A stretch of 30,755 bases of DNA from an uncultured Porphyromonas sp. (GCA_900538385.1 UWSO01000026.1:1-30755), one strand, 5' to 3'; shown: positions 1-9,009, counted from the first letter of the stretch. Notes: generated from the sequence alone by a model not told the origin. A program made the numbers and translations.

Positions 1-119
1 GGAAGAATCAAATGATACTTCGGAAGAATCAAATGATAAGTCCGAAGAATTTTTTTGTTCCTCCGGGGAAATCGCAAATTTCCTCCGAAGAATTTCCTGA
101 TTTCTTCCGTGAGATTATT
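1..119. repeat. Extragenic 21-bp-unit repeat element, copy A (left end cut)
   Basis: The window opens inside tandem units of the type cTTCGGAAGAATCAAATGAT (about two are visible, bases 1-40). They are closed by the mirror-image end AAGTCCGAAGAA (about 39-50), a T-run, and then a CCTCCGG / TTTCCTCCG flank. The same layout recurs near 6094-6250, 14935-15066 and 25868-26050. The left arm lies outside the window. A 63-codon reading frame crosses this stretch, but it is only the in-frame read-through of a 21-bp (7-codon) repeat and I do not call it a gene. Confidence 0.8.
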
Positions 120-342
120 GATTTATTCGGTAGCAACTGTTCATCTAAGCGATTAGAAGTCTCTCGATCCTGCTATAGAAGCCGAGAGTTTAGAAAGTCC
201 TAATAGAACTTCCGAGTAGGTGATTGTCGTACCAATGTATTGCTATTGTGTACTAAACAAATAATTACTACCTTTGTCGCAACAAGTACGATAGTGTACG
301 TGTTGAGAAACAAATAGTCCTAATCAAAACAAACTCAAAACA
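120..342 (+). promoter_or_regulatory. Leader and promoter of the first LRR gene pair
   Basis: A Bacteroidota-type -7 box, TACCTTTG, lies at 269-276. A TTG-containing -33-like element (ATTG, 245-248) lies about 20 nt upstream. Transcription would start near 283, leaving a leader of about 60 nt, A-rich before the ATG (CAAAACAAACTCAAAACA) and with no Shine-Dalgarno, as usual in this phylum. I see nothing else in 120-268 beyond the tail of the repeat element and a weak CTCTCG/CGAGAG pair. Confidence 0.55.
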
Positions 343-2865
343 ATGAATCACCGATTACTTATTGCTACGCTGCTAGCCCTCCTCGGGATGGCTATTTATG
401 CGCCACTATCAGCTCAAAAGGCTGGCGAGGGAAACGTCATTATTATGAAGCTCATAGAGCTCCCTACCAACGATGACGATGAGCCTATGCCACTCTCACT
501 AGACGTACAGGGAGAGGGAGAAATAACCATCGATGGAGTCACAGAGACTTATGCCGCGGATCGTAAATCCTATATGCCCACAGGGCTGGAGATTACGATC
601 CGTGGTGCTGTTAAGTCTATTAGTTGCAGCTCTAGCGTGCTTTTTGTAGTAGATATCACCAACTCAAAGACGATCGAGAAGCTTAGCGTCAACAATAGCT
701 CGATCTCCGACCTACAAGCTAAGAATGTCACCACGCTCAAAGAGCTAAACTGTGCCTACAGCTCCCTGCCTGCACTAGACTTAACGGGCTGTACAGGACT
801 AAAGATCCTCAAGGGCAACGCCAACATGAAGCTTCAGAGTGTCACCCTCACAGGGTGTACAGCACTCGAGGAGCTAGAGCTACAAAACAGCGAGGTCTCT
901 GAGCTAGACATAACGGGTCTAGTCAATCTGAAGAGTATAAACGTGGATCGTAACCCTGTTAAGAAACTCAACCTAAAGGGAATGAGTAAGCTGACGACAC
1001 TGGACCTGCTTCAGACGAAGGTTACCGCACTGGATCTCTCTGATTGTACTGCACTGGAGATGCTTACAGCCTCTAGTTGTAGCGAGCTGTCATCTATCCA
1101 GCTGCCTAAGTCTGACAAGCTGCAGTACATCTACCTACAGGAGGCACAGATAGAGGAGATTGACTTATCTAATCATGCTTCACTAGTTCAAGTCTACCTA
1201 GAGCGCTGCCAGAAACTTGCCAAGGTAAACGTTTCCAATTGCCCCAAGCTTAAGCTGCTCAGCTTGCACCTCTGTGCACTTCCTGCGGAGGCTACGCTAG
1301 CCATTGTAGAGAGCCTTGCAGATCATAGTGCCGACTACAACGCGATGATGCCAGCCTACAAGATCTTTGCTCTTGGCACTAAGGTTACATACAAGGAGGG
1401 CAATGTTTGGTCACCCAAGGCTGCTAGTGTAGCTAGACGCAAGGGGTGGGCACTATTTAGCAAGAATGAGGATGAGTATGGAGAGCCCACACCTATCTTT
1501 GAGTATGCTAAGGTTACCATCGAAGAGACTGCTCACGGGCAGATCACTATCGAGGGTTACGACAAGGAGGATCTAGCATTTATGCCACAAGGTGAGACCT
1601 ACAAGGTAGTCGCTACACCTGAGGAGGGCTACGAGCTACAGGAGCTCAAGGTCAACGACGATGATATCTTAGAGGATCTAGAGTTCCAGCTCTTTGAGGA
1701 TAGCAAGATCACGGCTACCTTCGCAAAGGGTGGTTCAGGCTCAGCAACCGCTTACGAGTACTACCTAACGAAGGTCGAGCCTACGGTCGCTACGGCAACG
1801 GTCTACACCTATGGCTATGACGAAAATAAGAAGTGGGTATCCCGCACCGCCATAAAAGGAGACGGAACTGTCGAGTCTCGTCACGACATACGATATGATG
1901 AGGAGGGACGTATCTCAGACATTGACATCACGCTAGCCTATGACTATGCAAAGGATGGCAAGCCCAGTATGTTTACACACTACACTTACGATGATAAGGG
2001 GCGTATGGTAAGACGCCAGATGAAGCTTTTCAACAATGATATGGCTGATACCAAGATCGCCTACCGACCCGATGGACAGATAGACTATTGGGCAGAGCAG
2101 AGCGCCAAAGTGATGAATGATTACATCTACAACGACAAGGGACAGCTCATCGAGGAGCAGTTTGGAGAGGCTACGGGAGTAGACACTAATCACCCCACCG
2201 TTTCGACGCCCACAGGCAAGACCTTCTATAGCTACAACGACAAGGGACAGAAGTCAGAGGTTAAGTATGCAGCCGTTCAGACCAAGTGGCTCTATATGAA
2301 GGGTGAGCATTACACATGGGATGAGCAGGGACTTATGTCTAGTGTCAAAGCGATGAACTATACGTACAATCCGGGTGAGACCGATCCTGAGAAGGGTAAG
2401 GCAGATCCAGTCTTCGAGCTCCGCTATCAGTACGACGACAAGGCTAAGACCAAGGTCTTCTGGCCTATGCTACCTATTACAGAGGAAAACGGTGGCTTCG
2501 GCGAGTTTAGCTATGACCTCAAGGGTTACTGCAAGAAGGCCGAGCATTGGAAGTATGGATATGGAGATCCTAGGAAGACCTTTGACTTTATCTATGTCTT
2601 TGAGGCTTCACCACGTCACCTTCAGGAGCTAGTAGACAATGGCTCCACAACGGTACAGTACGCTTACGGTACGATCACTGCTGAGGGTGCATCCCTAGAG
2701 GGTCTTCAAGTGTACGACACCACGGGTCAGCTACTCCGTGACTACCATACAGCACCATGCCAGCGCATTGACATGGGCGTCAGCGAGCTACCTGACGGAC
2801 TATATATCGTCCGCACGATCTCTTCTGACAGCACACAGACTGATAAGGTGGTCATAACACAATAA
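343..2865 (+). CDS. LRR surface protein with B-repeat, YD-like repeats and T9SS C-terminal domain
   Basis: An 840-residue exported protein. A signal peptide covers residues 1-24 (hydrophobic LLIATLLALLGMAIYAPLSA, then Q). Residues 31-95 form a beta module that recurs in the neighbouring protein, followed by leucine-rich repeats with a period near 21 residues (about 105-310, LxxLDLxxC pattern). Residues 311-372 look like a C-cap ending in a GW motif. Residues 388-462 resemble an InlB B-repeat/Flg_new_2 domain (GYELQELKVN, KITATFAK). Residues 470-740 hold YD/RHS-like strands (YDEEGRI, YDDKGRM, YNDKGQL, YNDKGQK). The end (about 770-840) has VYDTTGQLL and LPDGLYIVR, hallmarks of a type A T9SS sorting domain. 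It is first in a two-gene unit, 12 nt before the next gene. Function is inferred: a cell-surface adhesin or ligand-binding protein. The domain calls are by eye. Confidence 0.85.
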   Translation: MNHRLLIATLLALLGMAIYAPLSAQKAGEGNVIIMKLIELPTNDDDEPMPLSLDVQGEGEITIDGVTETYAADRKSYMPTGLEITIRGAVKSISCSSSVLFVVDITNSKTIEKLSVNNSSISDLQAKNVTTLKELNCAYSSLPALDLTGCTGLKILKGNANMKLQSVTLTGCTALEELELQNSEVSELDITGLVNLKSINVDRNPVKKLNLKGMSKLTTLDLLQTKVTALDLSDCTALEMLTASSCSELSSIQLPKSDKLQYIYLQEAQIEEIDLSNHASLVQVYLERCQKLAKVNVSNCPKLKLLSLHLCALPAEATLAIVESLADHSADYNAMMPAYKIFALGTKVTYKEGNVWSPKAASVARRKGWALFSKNEDEYGEPTPIFEYAKVTIEETAHGQITIEGYDKEDLAFMPQGETYKVVATPEEGYELQELKVNDDDILEDLEFQLFEDSKITATFAKGGSGSATAYEYYLTKVEPTVATATVYTYGYDENKKWVSRTAIKGDGTVESRHDIRYDEEGRISDIDITLAYDYAKDGKPSMFTHYTYDDKGRMVRRQMKLFNNDMADTKIAYRPDGQIDYWAEQSAKVMNDYIYNDKGQLIEEQFGEATGVDTNHPTVSTPTGKTFYSYNDKGQKSEVKYAAVQTKWLYMKGEHYTWDEQGLMSSVKAMNYTYNPGETDPEKGKADPVFELRYQYDDKAKTKVFWPMLPITEENGGFGEFSYDLKGYCKKAEHWKYGYGDPRKTFDFIYVFEASPRHLQELVDNGSTTVQYAYGTITAEGASLEGLQVYDTTGQLLRDYHTAPCQRIDMGVSELPDGLYIVRTISSDSTQTDKVVITQ

Positions 2866-2877
2866 GCAAAACGAACT

Positions 2878-5178
2878 ATGCTTCACTCTATCATAAGGCG
2901 AGGACTCATGACTATGCTCATGGGCCTCGCCCTATGCTCTTTACAGAGCTACGCAGCTTCGCGTATCCTATTTACCACGGCTCTGCCCGTAGGATCGACG
3001 ATCACACTCACCATCTCTGCCGATGGTGCAGTAACGGTCCAAGGCCTAGCAGGAGCTATCCTCGCTGATGGCAAGCCACACGCCTATACCATTGAGAGTG
3101 CTGATGTGAAGCTCTCAGGAGCGATTACGGCTATCACACTCTCGCACCAAAACCTCTCCGCACTAGACATACGTCAGGCGAAAGAGCTGGCGGAGCTACG
3201 TTGTGATAATAACAACCTCACCGAGCTAAACATTGCTTACGCCAAGGCGCTTCAATGCCTGGACTGTACCTACAACCAGCTAGAGCGTCTCGACATCCCC
3301 AAAGCCTCTTTCCTCAAGGAGCTGCGTCTCAAGGGCAACTATGTCAAGAGCCTAGCCCTCGCTCAATGCTCCGACCTAGAGATCCTAGACTACTCGGATA
3401 ACTACTACCCCACAGCAGTAGATCTGAGCAAGTGTACGAAGCTACAGCAGCTAGATGTGGCGAAAAATAAGATTCGCTCGCTAGATCTAACGCAAAATGG
3501 GGCTCTCCGCGCACTCTCCTGTGGTGACAACCAGATCACTTCCCTAGACGTAGCGCACCTAGCCTCGCTAGAGCGTCTCTCCGTATCAAATTGCTCAGAC
3601 CTTGAGACGCTGACCCTCGGAGAGCACTCTAAGCTGCTCTTCCTAGACATCTATGGCACGAAGGTACAGAACTTAGATCTAGCTAAGTATCCTCTACTCG
3701 AGGAGCTCTCCTGCGCTTATGCTAAGCTTATGAGTCTAGACCTCTCGCACAGCAAGCAGCTACGCAGATTGAGCTGTAGCAAGAATCCCTTCAAGGGTCT
3801 TGACGTGTCACACTGCCCACTACTCGAAGAGCTCAGCTGTGGAGACCTAGAGATAGCTTCGATAGACCTAAGTAACAATCCTAAGCTCACCTCCCTGCAG
3901 ATGGGACACAACAACCTATCGCAGATAGATCTCTCAGCACAGAAGGAGCTCAAGAGGCTCTATCTCTTTAATAATAACATTGCCAAGCTCGATCTCTCTG
4001 CGCAGACTCACCTAGAGGAGCTACTCTGCAATAATAACCTCCTCACCGAGATCACCCTCGCTACAGGAGCACCGCTCAGCAAAGTGGAGATCTACGACAA
4101 TCAGATCAAGGAGCCTCAGATGGCTCAGATCGTCGCCAAGCTACCTAATCGTACGGGGCTCACGAGAGGTCTTTTTAAAGTGATTAATACGCCTAGCCAG
4201 ACGGAGGGCAATGTCTGCACCAAGACCCTTGTTGATCAAGCTTTAGGTAAGTACTGGCGCGTGGTCGACTATGCAGACTTTGCCGACTTTGGCAGGGGGC
4301 TTGACTATCGAGGCTCTGACGCTCCTGAGCTGGGCGAGGGCATGATCAAGATTACCTTTGACAAGGCTGGCAGCACCATACAGCTCACCGTCGGCGTGCT
4401 GGGCGAGATGCAAGTCACAGGTACCACCGAGCCAGTCGTCAGCTCCAAGACGCCAGTCTCCTATACACTCGAAGGCACAGAACTACTCCTTCGTGGGGAC
4501 ATCTACAGACTGATCGTCAGTGGAGCCACCATTAAGGGCGTAGAGCTTACCAAGGCGCAGTATCTACGTGAGCTGGAGCTGCACAACTATCAGCCCGCAA
4601 CCATTCAGCTAGCGGATCTACCACACCTCGTGACGCTCAGACTACACGACAATCAGCTCACAAGCATTGAGTTGAGTGGCACGCCTCTGCTAAACTTCCT
4701 CTCCTGCTACGGCAACAAGCTGACCGTCGACGCGGGTAAGAAGATCATTGCAAGCCTGCCCACGCGTCTCAAAGAGGAGAAAGCAACCATCCTCTGGCTC
4801 AATAGTCAGGGAGCGGGAGCTGACAATGCATTCCAAGAGGAGCTTCTCTACCTCGCTCACGCACAGGGCTGGGAGATGAGCGACTATCTAGGAGGAAACA
4901 GTGGCGACACAGGTGCACCTATCGGCTTCCCGATAGCAAACGAGCCTGTCTTCACTTCCACAGTCGAATCGACGCTACAAGTGAGCGTGGAGCTAGATAT
5001 GCTACACATCGCTACCGCACCCGACACCCCGATCGCGCTCTATGACATGACGGGACAGCTACTGTTGCAGACTCAGTCTGATGCTGATGGGCTATGCGAG
5101 ATCCCGCTAGCATCCCTCACAGAGGGACTCTACATCGTCGCTACACCAGTCGAGGCGGTCAAGTGCGTCATTCCTTGA
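2878..5178 (+). CDS. LRR surface protein with duplicated cap-LRR unit and T9SS-like C-terminal domain
   Basis: A 766-residue exported protein, second in the LRR unit. The signal peptide is residues 1-27 (TMLMGLALCSLQSYA). A beta module (29-90, GSTITLTISADGAVTVQG) precedes about 15 LRRs of 21-23 residues (90-410) with strongly regular LxxLDLSxxxxLxxLxCxxN units. A cap follows (412-466, KLPNR to YWRVVDY). The whole arrangement then repeats in short form: a second beta module (489-560, GSTIQLTVGVLGEMQVTG), a few LRRs (560-610) and a second cap (620-672, SLPTR to GWEMSDY). The C-terminus (about 700-766) has ALYDMTGQLL and LTEGLYIVA, fitting a T9SS sorting domain. It is probably cell-surface and cotranscribed with the gene upstream. 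The internal duplication is seen directly; the binding role is inferred from LRR families such as BspA. Confidence 0.85.
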   Translation: MLHSIIRRGLMTMLMGLALCSLQSYAASRILFTTALPVGSTITLTISADGAVTVQGLAGAILADGKPHAYTIESADVKLSGAITAITLSHQNLSALDIRQAKELAELRCDNNNLTELNIAYAKALQCLDCTYNQLERLDIPKASFLKELRLKGNYVKSLALAQCSDLEILDYSDNYYPTAVDLSKCTKLQQLDVAKNKIRSLDLTQNGALRALSCGDNQITSLDVAHLASLERLSVSNCSDLETLTLGEHSKLLFLDIYGTKVQNLDLAKYPLLEELSCAYAKLMSLDLSHSKQLRRLSCSKNPFKGLDVSHCPLLEELSCGDLEIASIDLSNNPKLTSLQMGHNNLSQIDLSAQKELKRLYLFNNNIAKLDLSAQTHLEELLCNNNLLTEITLATGAPLSKVEIYDNQIKEPQMAQIVAKLPNRTGLTRGLFKVINTPSQTEGNVCTKTLVDQALGKYWRVVDYADFADFGRGLDYRGSDAPELGEGMIKITFDKAGSTIQLTVGVLGEMQVTGTTEPVVSSKTPVSYTLEGTELLLRGDIYRLIVSGATIKGVELTKAQYLRELELHNYQPATIQLADLPHLVTLRLHDNQLTSIELSGTPLLNFLSCYGNKLTVDAGKKIIASLPTRLKEEKATILWLNSQGAGADNAFQEELLYLAHAQGWEMSDYLGGNSGDTGAPIGFPIANEPVFTSTVESTLQVSVELDMLHIATAPDTPIALYDMTGQLLLQTQSDADGLCEIPLASLTEGLYIVATPVEAVKCVIP

Positions 5179-5228
5179 ATAAACATGTCAATCCAATAGG
5201 GGAACCGTAGACTGCTCTTCGCAGTCGC

Positions 5229-5276
5229 AAAACAAGTAGAGGCTCATCCCGATCGGGACGAGCCTCTACTTGTTTT
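5229..5276. terminator. Strong bidirectional terminator between convergent genes
   Basis: A perfect 17-bp inverted repeat: AAAACAAGTAGAGGCTC (5229-5245) pairs with 5260-5276. The central 12-bp palindrome TCCCGATCGGGA (5247-5258) extends the stem across one A/C mismatch. A-run and T-run flanks on either side make it usable from both strands. It sits between the convergent LRR gene and marC-like gene. Confidence 0.9.
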
Positions 5277-5287
5277 GTGTACAGCCT

Positions 5288-5920
5288 TTACTTGACAAAG
5301 AAAGGCTCGAGGATGATCATGAGGTTCTCCATAAAGAAGCGTACGGAGATGGCTAGCAGGATGACTCCGAAGAACTTACGCAAGATGTAGATCCCGCCCT
5401 GTCCGAGCCACTTCTCTAGGAGGGCCACCGTCCGCAGCATTAGGTAGATGCAGACGACATTGAGTAAGATAGCGACGAAAAGCGTCGAGGTCGCCGTCCC
5501 AGAGGACTTCATAGTTAGGATCGCGGTAAAGGAGGCTGCACCCGCAAAGAGCGGGAAGACAAGCGGTACGATGTCTGCACTGCCCGAAGGGTTGTCGTCC
5601 TGAAAGACCTGTATGCCGAAGATCATCTCGACAGCCAGCACAAAGAGGACGATAGAACCCGCCACAGCAAAGGACGAAACGTCCACTCCAAAGAAGCCTA
5701 GCAGTGGCTCCCCTATGAGGAGGAAGGCGATGAACATGATGCCCGAGATGATAGCCACCTTGCTGGGGTGAAAGATGCTTCCCTTCTCCTTGAGGCTCAG
5801 CGCAATCGGGATGGCTCCGATGATGTCGATAGAGACAAAGAGGATCATAAAGGTCGCGAAGAAGCTCGATAGCGTAAAGTGCGAAAAGTCAGCTAAGATG
5901 CTGTTCCAAATGTTTTCCAT
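5288..5920 (-). CDS. MarC family integral membrane protein
   Basis: A 210-residue hydrophobic protein with about six membrane helices, close to the usual MarC/UPF0056 length. The family pattern is visible: an N-terminal FATFMILFVSIDIIGAIPIAL helix region, the central FPLFAGAASFTAILT segment (the family's conserved P-x-x-A-G stretch), and the C-terminal RKFFGVILLAISVRFF helix. The ATG start (5918-5920) gives the full family N-terminus. It is a single gene transcribed toward the LRR pair and divergent from nqrA. MarC was once linked to multiple antibiotic resistance, but that link has not held up and the substrate is unknown. Family assignment is firm; function is not. Confidence 0.92.
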   Translation of the reverse strand: MENIWNSILADFSHFTLSSFFATFMILFVSIDIIGAIPIALSLKEKGSIFHPSKVAIISGIMFIAFLLIGEPLLGFFGVDVSSFAVAGSIVLFVLAVEMIFGIQVFQDDNPSGSADIVPLVFPLFAGAASFTAILTMKSSGTATSTLFVAILLNVVCIYLMLRTVALLEKWLGQGGIYILRKFFGVILLAISVRFFMENLMIILEPFFVK

Positions 5921-6093
5921 AATCAGAATTGTTTAAAAGCGGTGAGAAGGGGACGCTTTCGGCTGCAAAGGTAATAAATAGCGCCGCAATCATCAAGCAG
6001 AGGCGCTTGCGTGTCAACTTCGAAGGACAAGAAGCGATGCCACGTGCGGGCTTGTTCTAATCTCTATGGGGGAATTTCCAAATAGCTCGCTGG
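5921..6093. promoter_or_regulatory. Promoter of the marC-like gene (minus strand) and divergent spacer
   Basis: On the minus strand a -7 box TACCTTTG is present (plus-strand CAAAGGTA, 5966-5973), about 45 nt upstream of the marC-like start. The rest of the spacer up to the repeat element shows no gene. It contains TCTAATCTCT (6056-6065), a 10-mer that recurs beside repeat copy C at 15161-15170. Confidence 0.55.
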
Positions 6094-6252
6094 AAAATGA
6101 AAAATCTCCACGGAGGCGAGGAAAATTTCTTCGGAAGAATCAAACGATACTTCGGAAGAATCAGATGATAAGTCCGAAGAAATTTTTCTTTCCTCCGGAG
6201 GAAATGAAAAATCTCCACGGAGGAATTTAGGATTTCCTCGGTGGAGATTTGT
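6094..6252. repeat. Extragenic 21-bp-unit repeat element, copy B
   Basis: Two tandem 21-bp units (6128-6148 and 6149-6169) lie between the inverted arms AAATTTCTTCGG (6123-6134) and CCGAAGAAATTT (6174-6185). A 22-nt direct repeat containing AAAATCTCCACGGAGG occurs at 6095-6116 and 6202-6223. A near-perfect inverted copy, CCTCGGTGGAGATTT, is at 6236-6250. The element lies between the divergent marC-like and nqrA genes and carries no credible ORF. Confidence 0.85.
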
Positions 6253-6364
6253 CAGTGCTATAGGTTAGAGCGTGTCACGCCTGAGGGTTTTTACCCAAAA
6301 TGAGGTAGTACCAAATAAAATGAGTACTTTTGCACCAATTGTTGGATTCTAAAGAGAGATCGTC
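6253..6364 (+). promoter_or_regulatory. Promoter of the nqr operon
   Basis: The -7 box TACTTTTG is at 6325-6332, matching TAnnTTTG, and the nqrA ATG follows about 33 nt later at 6365. The upstream stretch is A/T-rich without a clear -33 TTTG. No Shine-Dalgarno is visible (AGAGAGATCGTC before the ATG is weak). Confidence 0.6.
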
Positions 6365-7720
6365 ATGGCAAGAACGATAACTATCAAGCGAGGCTTGGAT
6401 CTCAAACTCCATGGGACTGCGCCCCGTACCCTCCTGACCACACCTTCTGGCGGAGCATCGTCCACCTATGCATGGGTGCCCGATAATGTACCTGGGCTGA
6501 CGCCCAAGATGAAGGTGCATGTGGGAGATCATGTGGAGGCTGGCGACCCGATTGTCTACGACAAGCAGTATCCAGAGATATGGGTCACAGCACCCGTCAG
6601 TGGTGAGCTGGTCGCAATCAATCGAGGGGCTAAGCGTAAGATTATGAGCGTAGAGATACGCCCAGATGAGAGTCAGGCACAGCGTACCTTTGCCGTAGAA
6701 GGACTACTCGACGGTGAGCCTAGCAAGCTACAAGCACTGCTACTAGAGTCTGGCCTATGGACGCTCATACGTCAGAGACCTTACGATCGCATTGCTGATC
6801 CTACGATCGCACCACGAGATATATTTGTCACAGCACATCTGACCGCCCCGCTAGCTCCTGAGATCGGCTATCTACTGGAGGAACGTGAGGAGGAGCTACG
6901 TATAGGACTACGCGCCTTGGCTCGTCTGACAGCTGGCAAGGTCTACGTAGGCGTCGCACACGACTGCCCTCTGACACTCCCCGCAGAGGTGGAGAGCGTA
7001 GAGGTACGAGGCCCACATCCTGCTGGTAATGTGGGGGTGCTAATCAACCATACAGCTCCAGTCAATAAGGGCGAGACGGTCTGGACACTACGTGCTACAG
7101 ATGTAGTACTCATCGGTCGTCTCCTGATGACGGGTCATGTGGATTACAGCCGTCGCATTGCCATCACAGGTAGTCACGCTGCAGAGCATGGCTATATGGA
7201 CCTACTGCCTGGTTGTCGTGTAGAGAGCCTGGGCAAGGTGGCTCAGGATGGATGCAAGACGCGTATCATTGCAGGTAATGTGCTGACAGGCACTCAGCTC
7301 ACGGAGGAGCGTCCTTTCCTCCCGATGAGCTGCGACCAGATCACGGTGATCCCTGATGGGGCTGATCGTGATGAGCTGCTCGGGTGGGCTATGCCCCGAT
7401 TTGGAGAGTTTAGCCAGAGCCGTACCTATCTCAGCTGGCTCATGCCTCGCAAACAGTATACACTGGATGCTCGCCTCAAGGGAGGCAAGCGTGCGATGAT
7501 CATGAGTCATGAGCTGCAGAGCGTCTTCCCGCTAGATATCTATGCGGAGTATCTGCTGAAGGCGATTATAGCTTTTGATATTGACAAGATGGAGGAGCTT
7601 GGCATCTACGAGGTGGCACCTGAGGACTTCGCCCTGTGCGAGTTCGTCGACACTTCCAAGATGGAGCTACAACACATCGTGCGTCAAGGTCTAGACCTAC
7701 TATATAAGGAGATGAACTAA
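6365..7720 (+). CDS. nqrA: Na+-translocating NADH:quinone reductase subunit A
   Basis: A 451-residue protein, the usual NqrA length, with no membrane helices. It is the peripheral subunit of the sodium-pumping NADH:ubiquinone oxidoreductase and is implicated in quinone binding. The N-terminus (ITIKRGLDLKLHG) and the early barrel-sandwich, lipoyl-like segment (MKVHVGDHVEAGDPI, then GELVAINRGAKRKI) are characteristic, as is LINHTAPVNKGETVWTLRA. It is first in a six-gene operon in canonical order, with its own TAnnTTTG promoter 33 nt upstream. Family assignment is firm. Confidence 0.97.
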   Translation: MARTITIKRGLDLKLHGTAPRTLLTTPSGGASSTYAWVPDNVPGLTPKMKVHVGDHVEAGDPIVYDKQYPEIWVTAPVSGELVAINRGAKRKIMSVEIRPDESQAQRTFAVEGLLDGEPSKLQALLLESGLWTLIRQRPYDRIADPTIAPRDIFVTAHLTAPLAPEIGYLLEEREEELRIGLRALARLTAGKVYVGVAHDCPLTLPAEVESVEVRGPHPAGNVGVLINHTAPVNKGETVWTLRATDVVLIGRLLMTGHVDYSRRIAITGSHAAEHGYMDLLPGCRVESLGKVAQDGCKTRIIAGNVLTGTQLTEERPFLPMSCDQITVIPDGADRDELLGWAMPRFGEFSQSRTYLSWLMPRKQYTLDARLKGGKRAMIMSHELQSVFPLDIYAEYLLKAIIAFDIDKMEELGIYEVAPEDFALCEFVDTSKMELQHIVRQGLDLLYKEMN

Positions 7721-7788
7721 AAAAAACAGCCTCACGGGGGGAGCAAAGCTTCCTCATCGTAAGGCTATGGACTTGACTACTATATTAT

Positions 7789-9009
7789 ATGTCACTAAAA
7801 GATAGATTCAATAAGCGACGCTCGCAGTTTGAGCCTGGGGGTAAGCTGCGTGCGTTTCACTCGCTCTTTGACGGGTTTGAGACCTTCCTCTATGTGCCGC
7901 ACACAACGGCGGCTCCACAAGGAGGTGTGCATGTACATGATGCGATAGATAGCAAGCGTGTCATGAGTACCGTGGTGCTAGCACTGGTGCCTGCGCTACT
8001 CTTTGGTATGTACAATGTGGGACTCCAGCACTTCATCGCGATCGGTCAGACGGCTGGCTTCTGGTCGATGTTTTGGTTTGGCTTCCTAGCAGTACTGCCT
8101 AAGATCGTGGTCTCCTACGTAGTGGGACTGGGTATCGAGTTTACCGTAGCACAGTGGAAGCACGAAGAGATCCAGGAGGGATACCTCGTGACAGGTATGC
8201 TGGTTCCGATGATAGTGCCCATTGGCACGCCACTCTGGATGATTGCTGTGGCTGTCGCTATGTCGGTGATCTTCGCCAAGGAGGTCTTCGGTGGAACGGG
8301 CTACAACGTCTTCAACGTGGCGCTGATCACCCGTGCCATCCTCTTCTTTGCCTATCCAGCAGCTATGACTGGTGACAAGGTCTTCGTTCGTACGGAGCCT
8401 ATCTTTGGCTTCGGTGGTGGTGGCGATATGGCTACAGCTGCTGTCGATGGCTTCTCAGGGGCTACTCCTCTAGGTCAGGTGGCTACGGCTGGTGATACGC
8501 TCCCCGCGATCGTTAACACGATGGGCGAGCCCTCTACACTATGGGACGCTTTCTGGGGCTTTATACCCGGTAGTATCGGTGAAGTCTCGACCTTTGCGAT
8601 CCTACTTGGTGCTATCCTGCTCATCTGGACAGGCGTAGCTAGCTACAAGGTGATCGTGAGTGGCGTCGTGGGTGCAGCGCTGATGACGCTCCTCTTTAAC
8701 GCGATCGGCACGACCGCTGCGATGCAGCTCGACATTGCGCATCATCTACTCTACGGTGGCTTTGCCTTCGGTCTAGTCTTCATGGCAACTGACCCTGTTA
8801 CCTCGGCACGTACCGAGACGGGTAAGTGGATCTACGGTCTCCTCGTGGGTGTCATGTGTGTTTTCATACGTGTCCTCAACCCTGGTTATCCTGAGGGTAT
8901 GATGCTCGCTATCTTGCTGATGAACGTCTTCGCACCGCTCATCGACTATGTGGTAGTAAACAACAACGTCTCCAAGCGCAAGAAGCGCTGGGCGGCAGCT
9001 AAACATTGA
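7789..9009 (+). CDS. nqrB: Na+-translocating NADH:quinone reductase subunit B
   Basis: A 406-residue polytopic inner-membrane subunit. The covalent flavin attachment motif SGAT is at residues 223-226, so Thr226 is the expected FMN-phosphoester site. The N-terminal KYxxDP-like extension and the later GFAFGLVFMATDPVTSA and LNPGYPEGMMLAILLMN helices are typical of the NqrB/RnfD family; the length and the SGAT context favour NqrB. Starts 68 nt after nqrA, the largest gap inside the operon, and ends 14 nt before the ATG chosen for nqrC. Confidence 0.97.
   Translation: MSLKDRFNKRRSQFEPGGKLRAFHSLFDGFETFLYVPHTTAAPQGGVHVHDAIDSKRVMSTVVLALVPALLFGMYNVGLQHFIAIGQTAGFWSMFWFGFLAVLPKIVVSYVVGLGIEFTVAQWKHEEIQEGYLVTGMLVPMIVPIGTPLWMIAVAVAMSVIFAKEVFGGTGYNVFNVALITRAILFFAYPAAMTGDKVFVRTEPIFGFGGGGDMATAAVDGFSGATPLGQVATAGDTLPAIVNTMGEPSTLWDAFWGFIPGSIGEVSTFAILLGAILLIWTGVASYKVIVSGVVGAALMTLLFNAIGTTAAMQLDIAHHLLYGGFAFGLVFMATDPVTSARTETGKWIYGLLVGVMCVFIRVLNPGYPEGMMLAILLMNVFAPLIDYVVVNNNVSKRKKRWAAAKH

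Noticed and set aside
12..203. 63-codon plus-strand frame through repeat copy A
   Set aside because: It exists because the 21-bp repeat is a multiple of three and so stays open. It has no promoter or conserved protein features, and the other repeat copies read in different frames.
470..2865. Idea that the YD-repeat LRR protein is a polymorphic Rhs toxin
   Set aside because: There is no RHS core-protease motif, no variable toxin tip and no immunity gene; the chain ends in an ordinary T9SS sorting domain.
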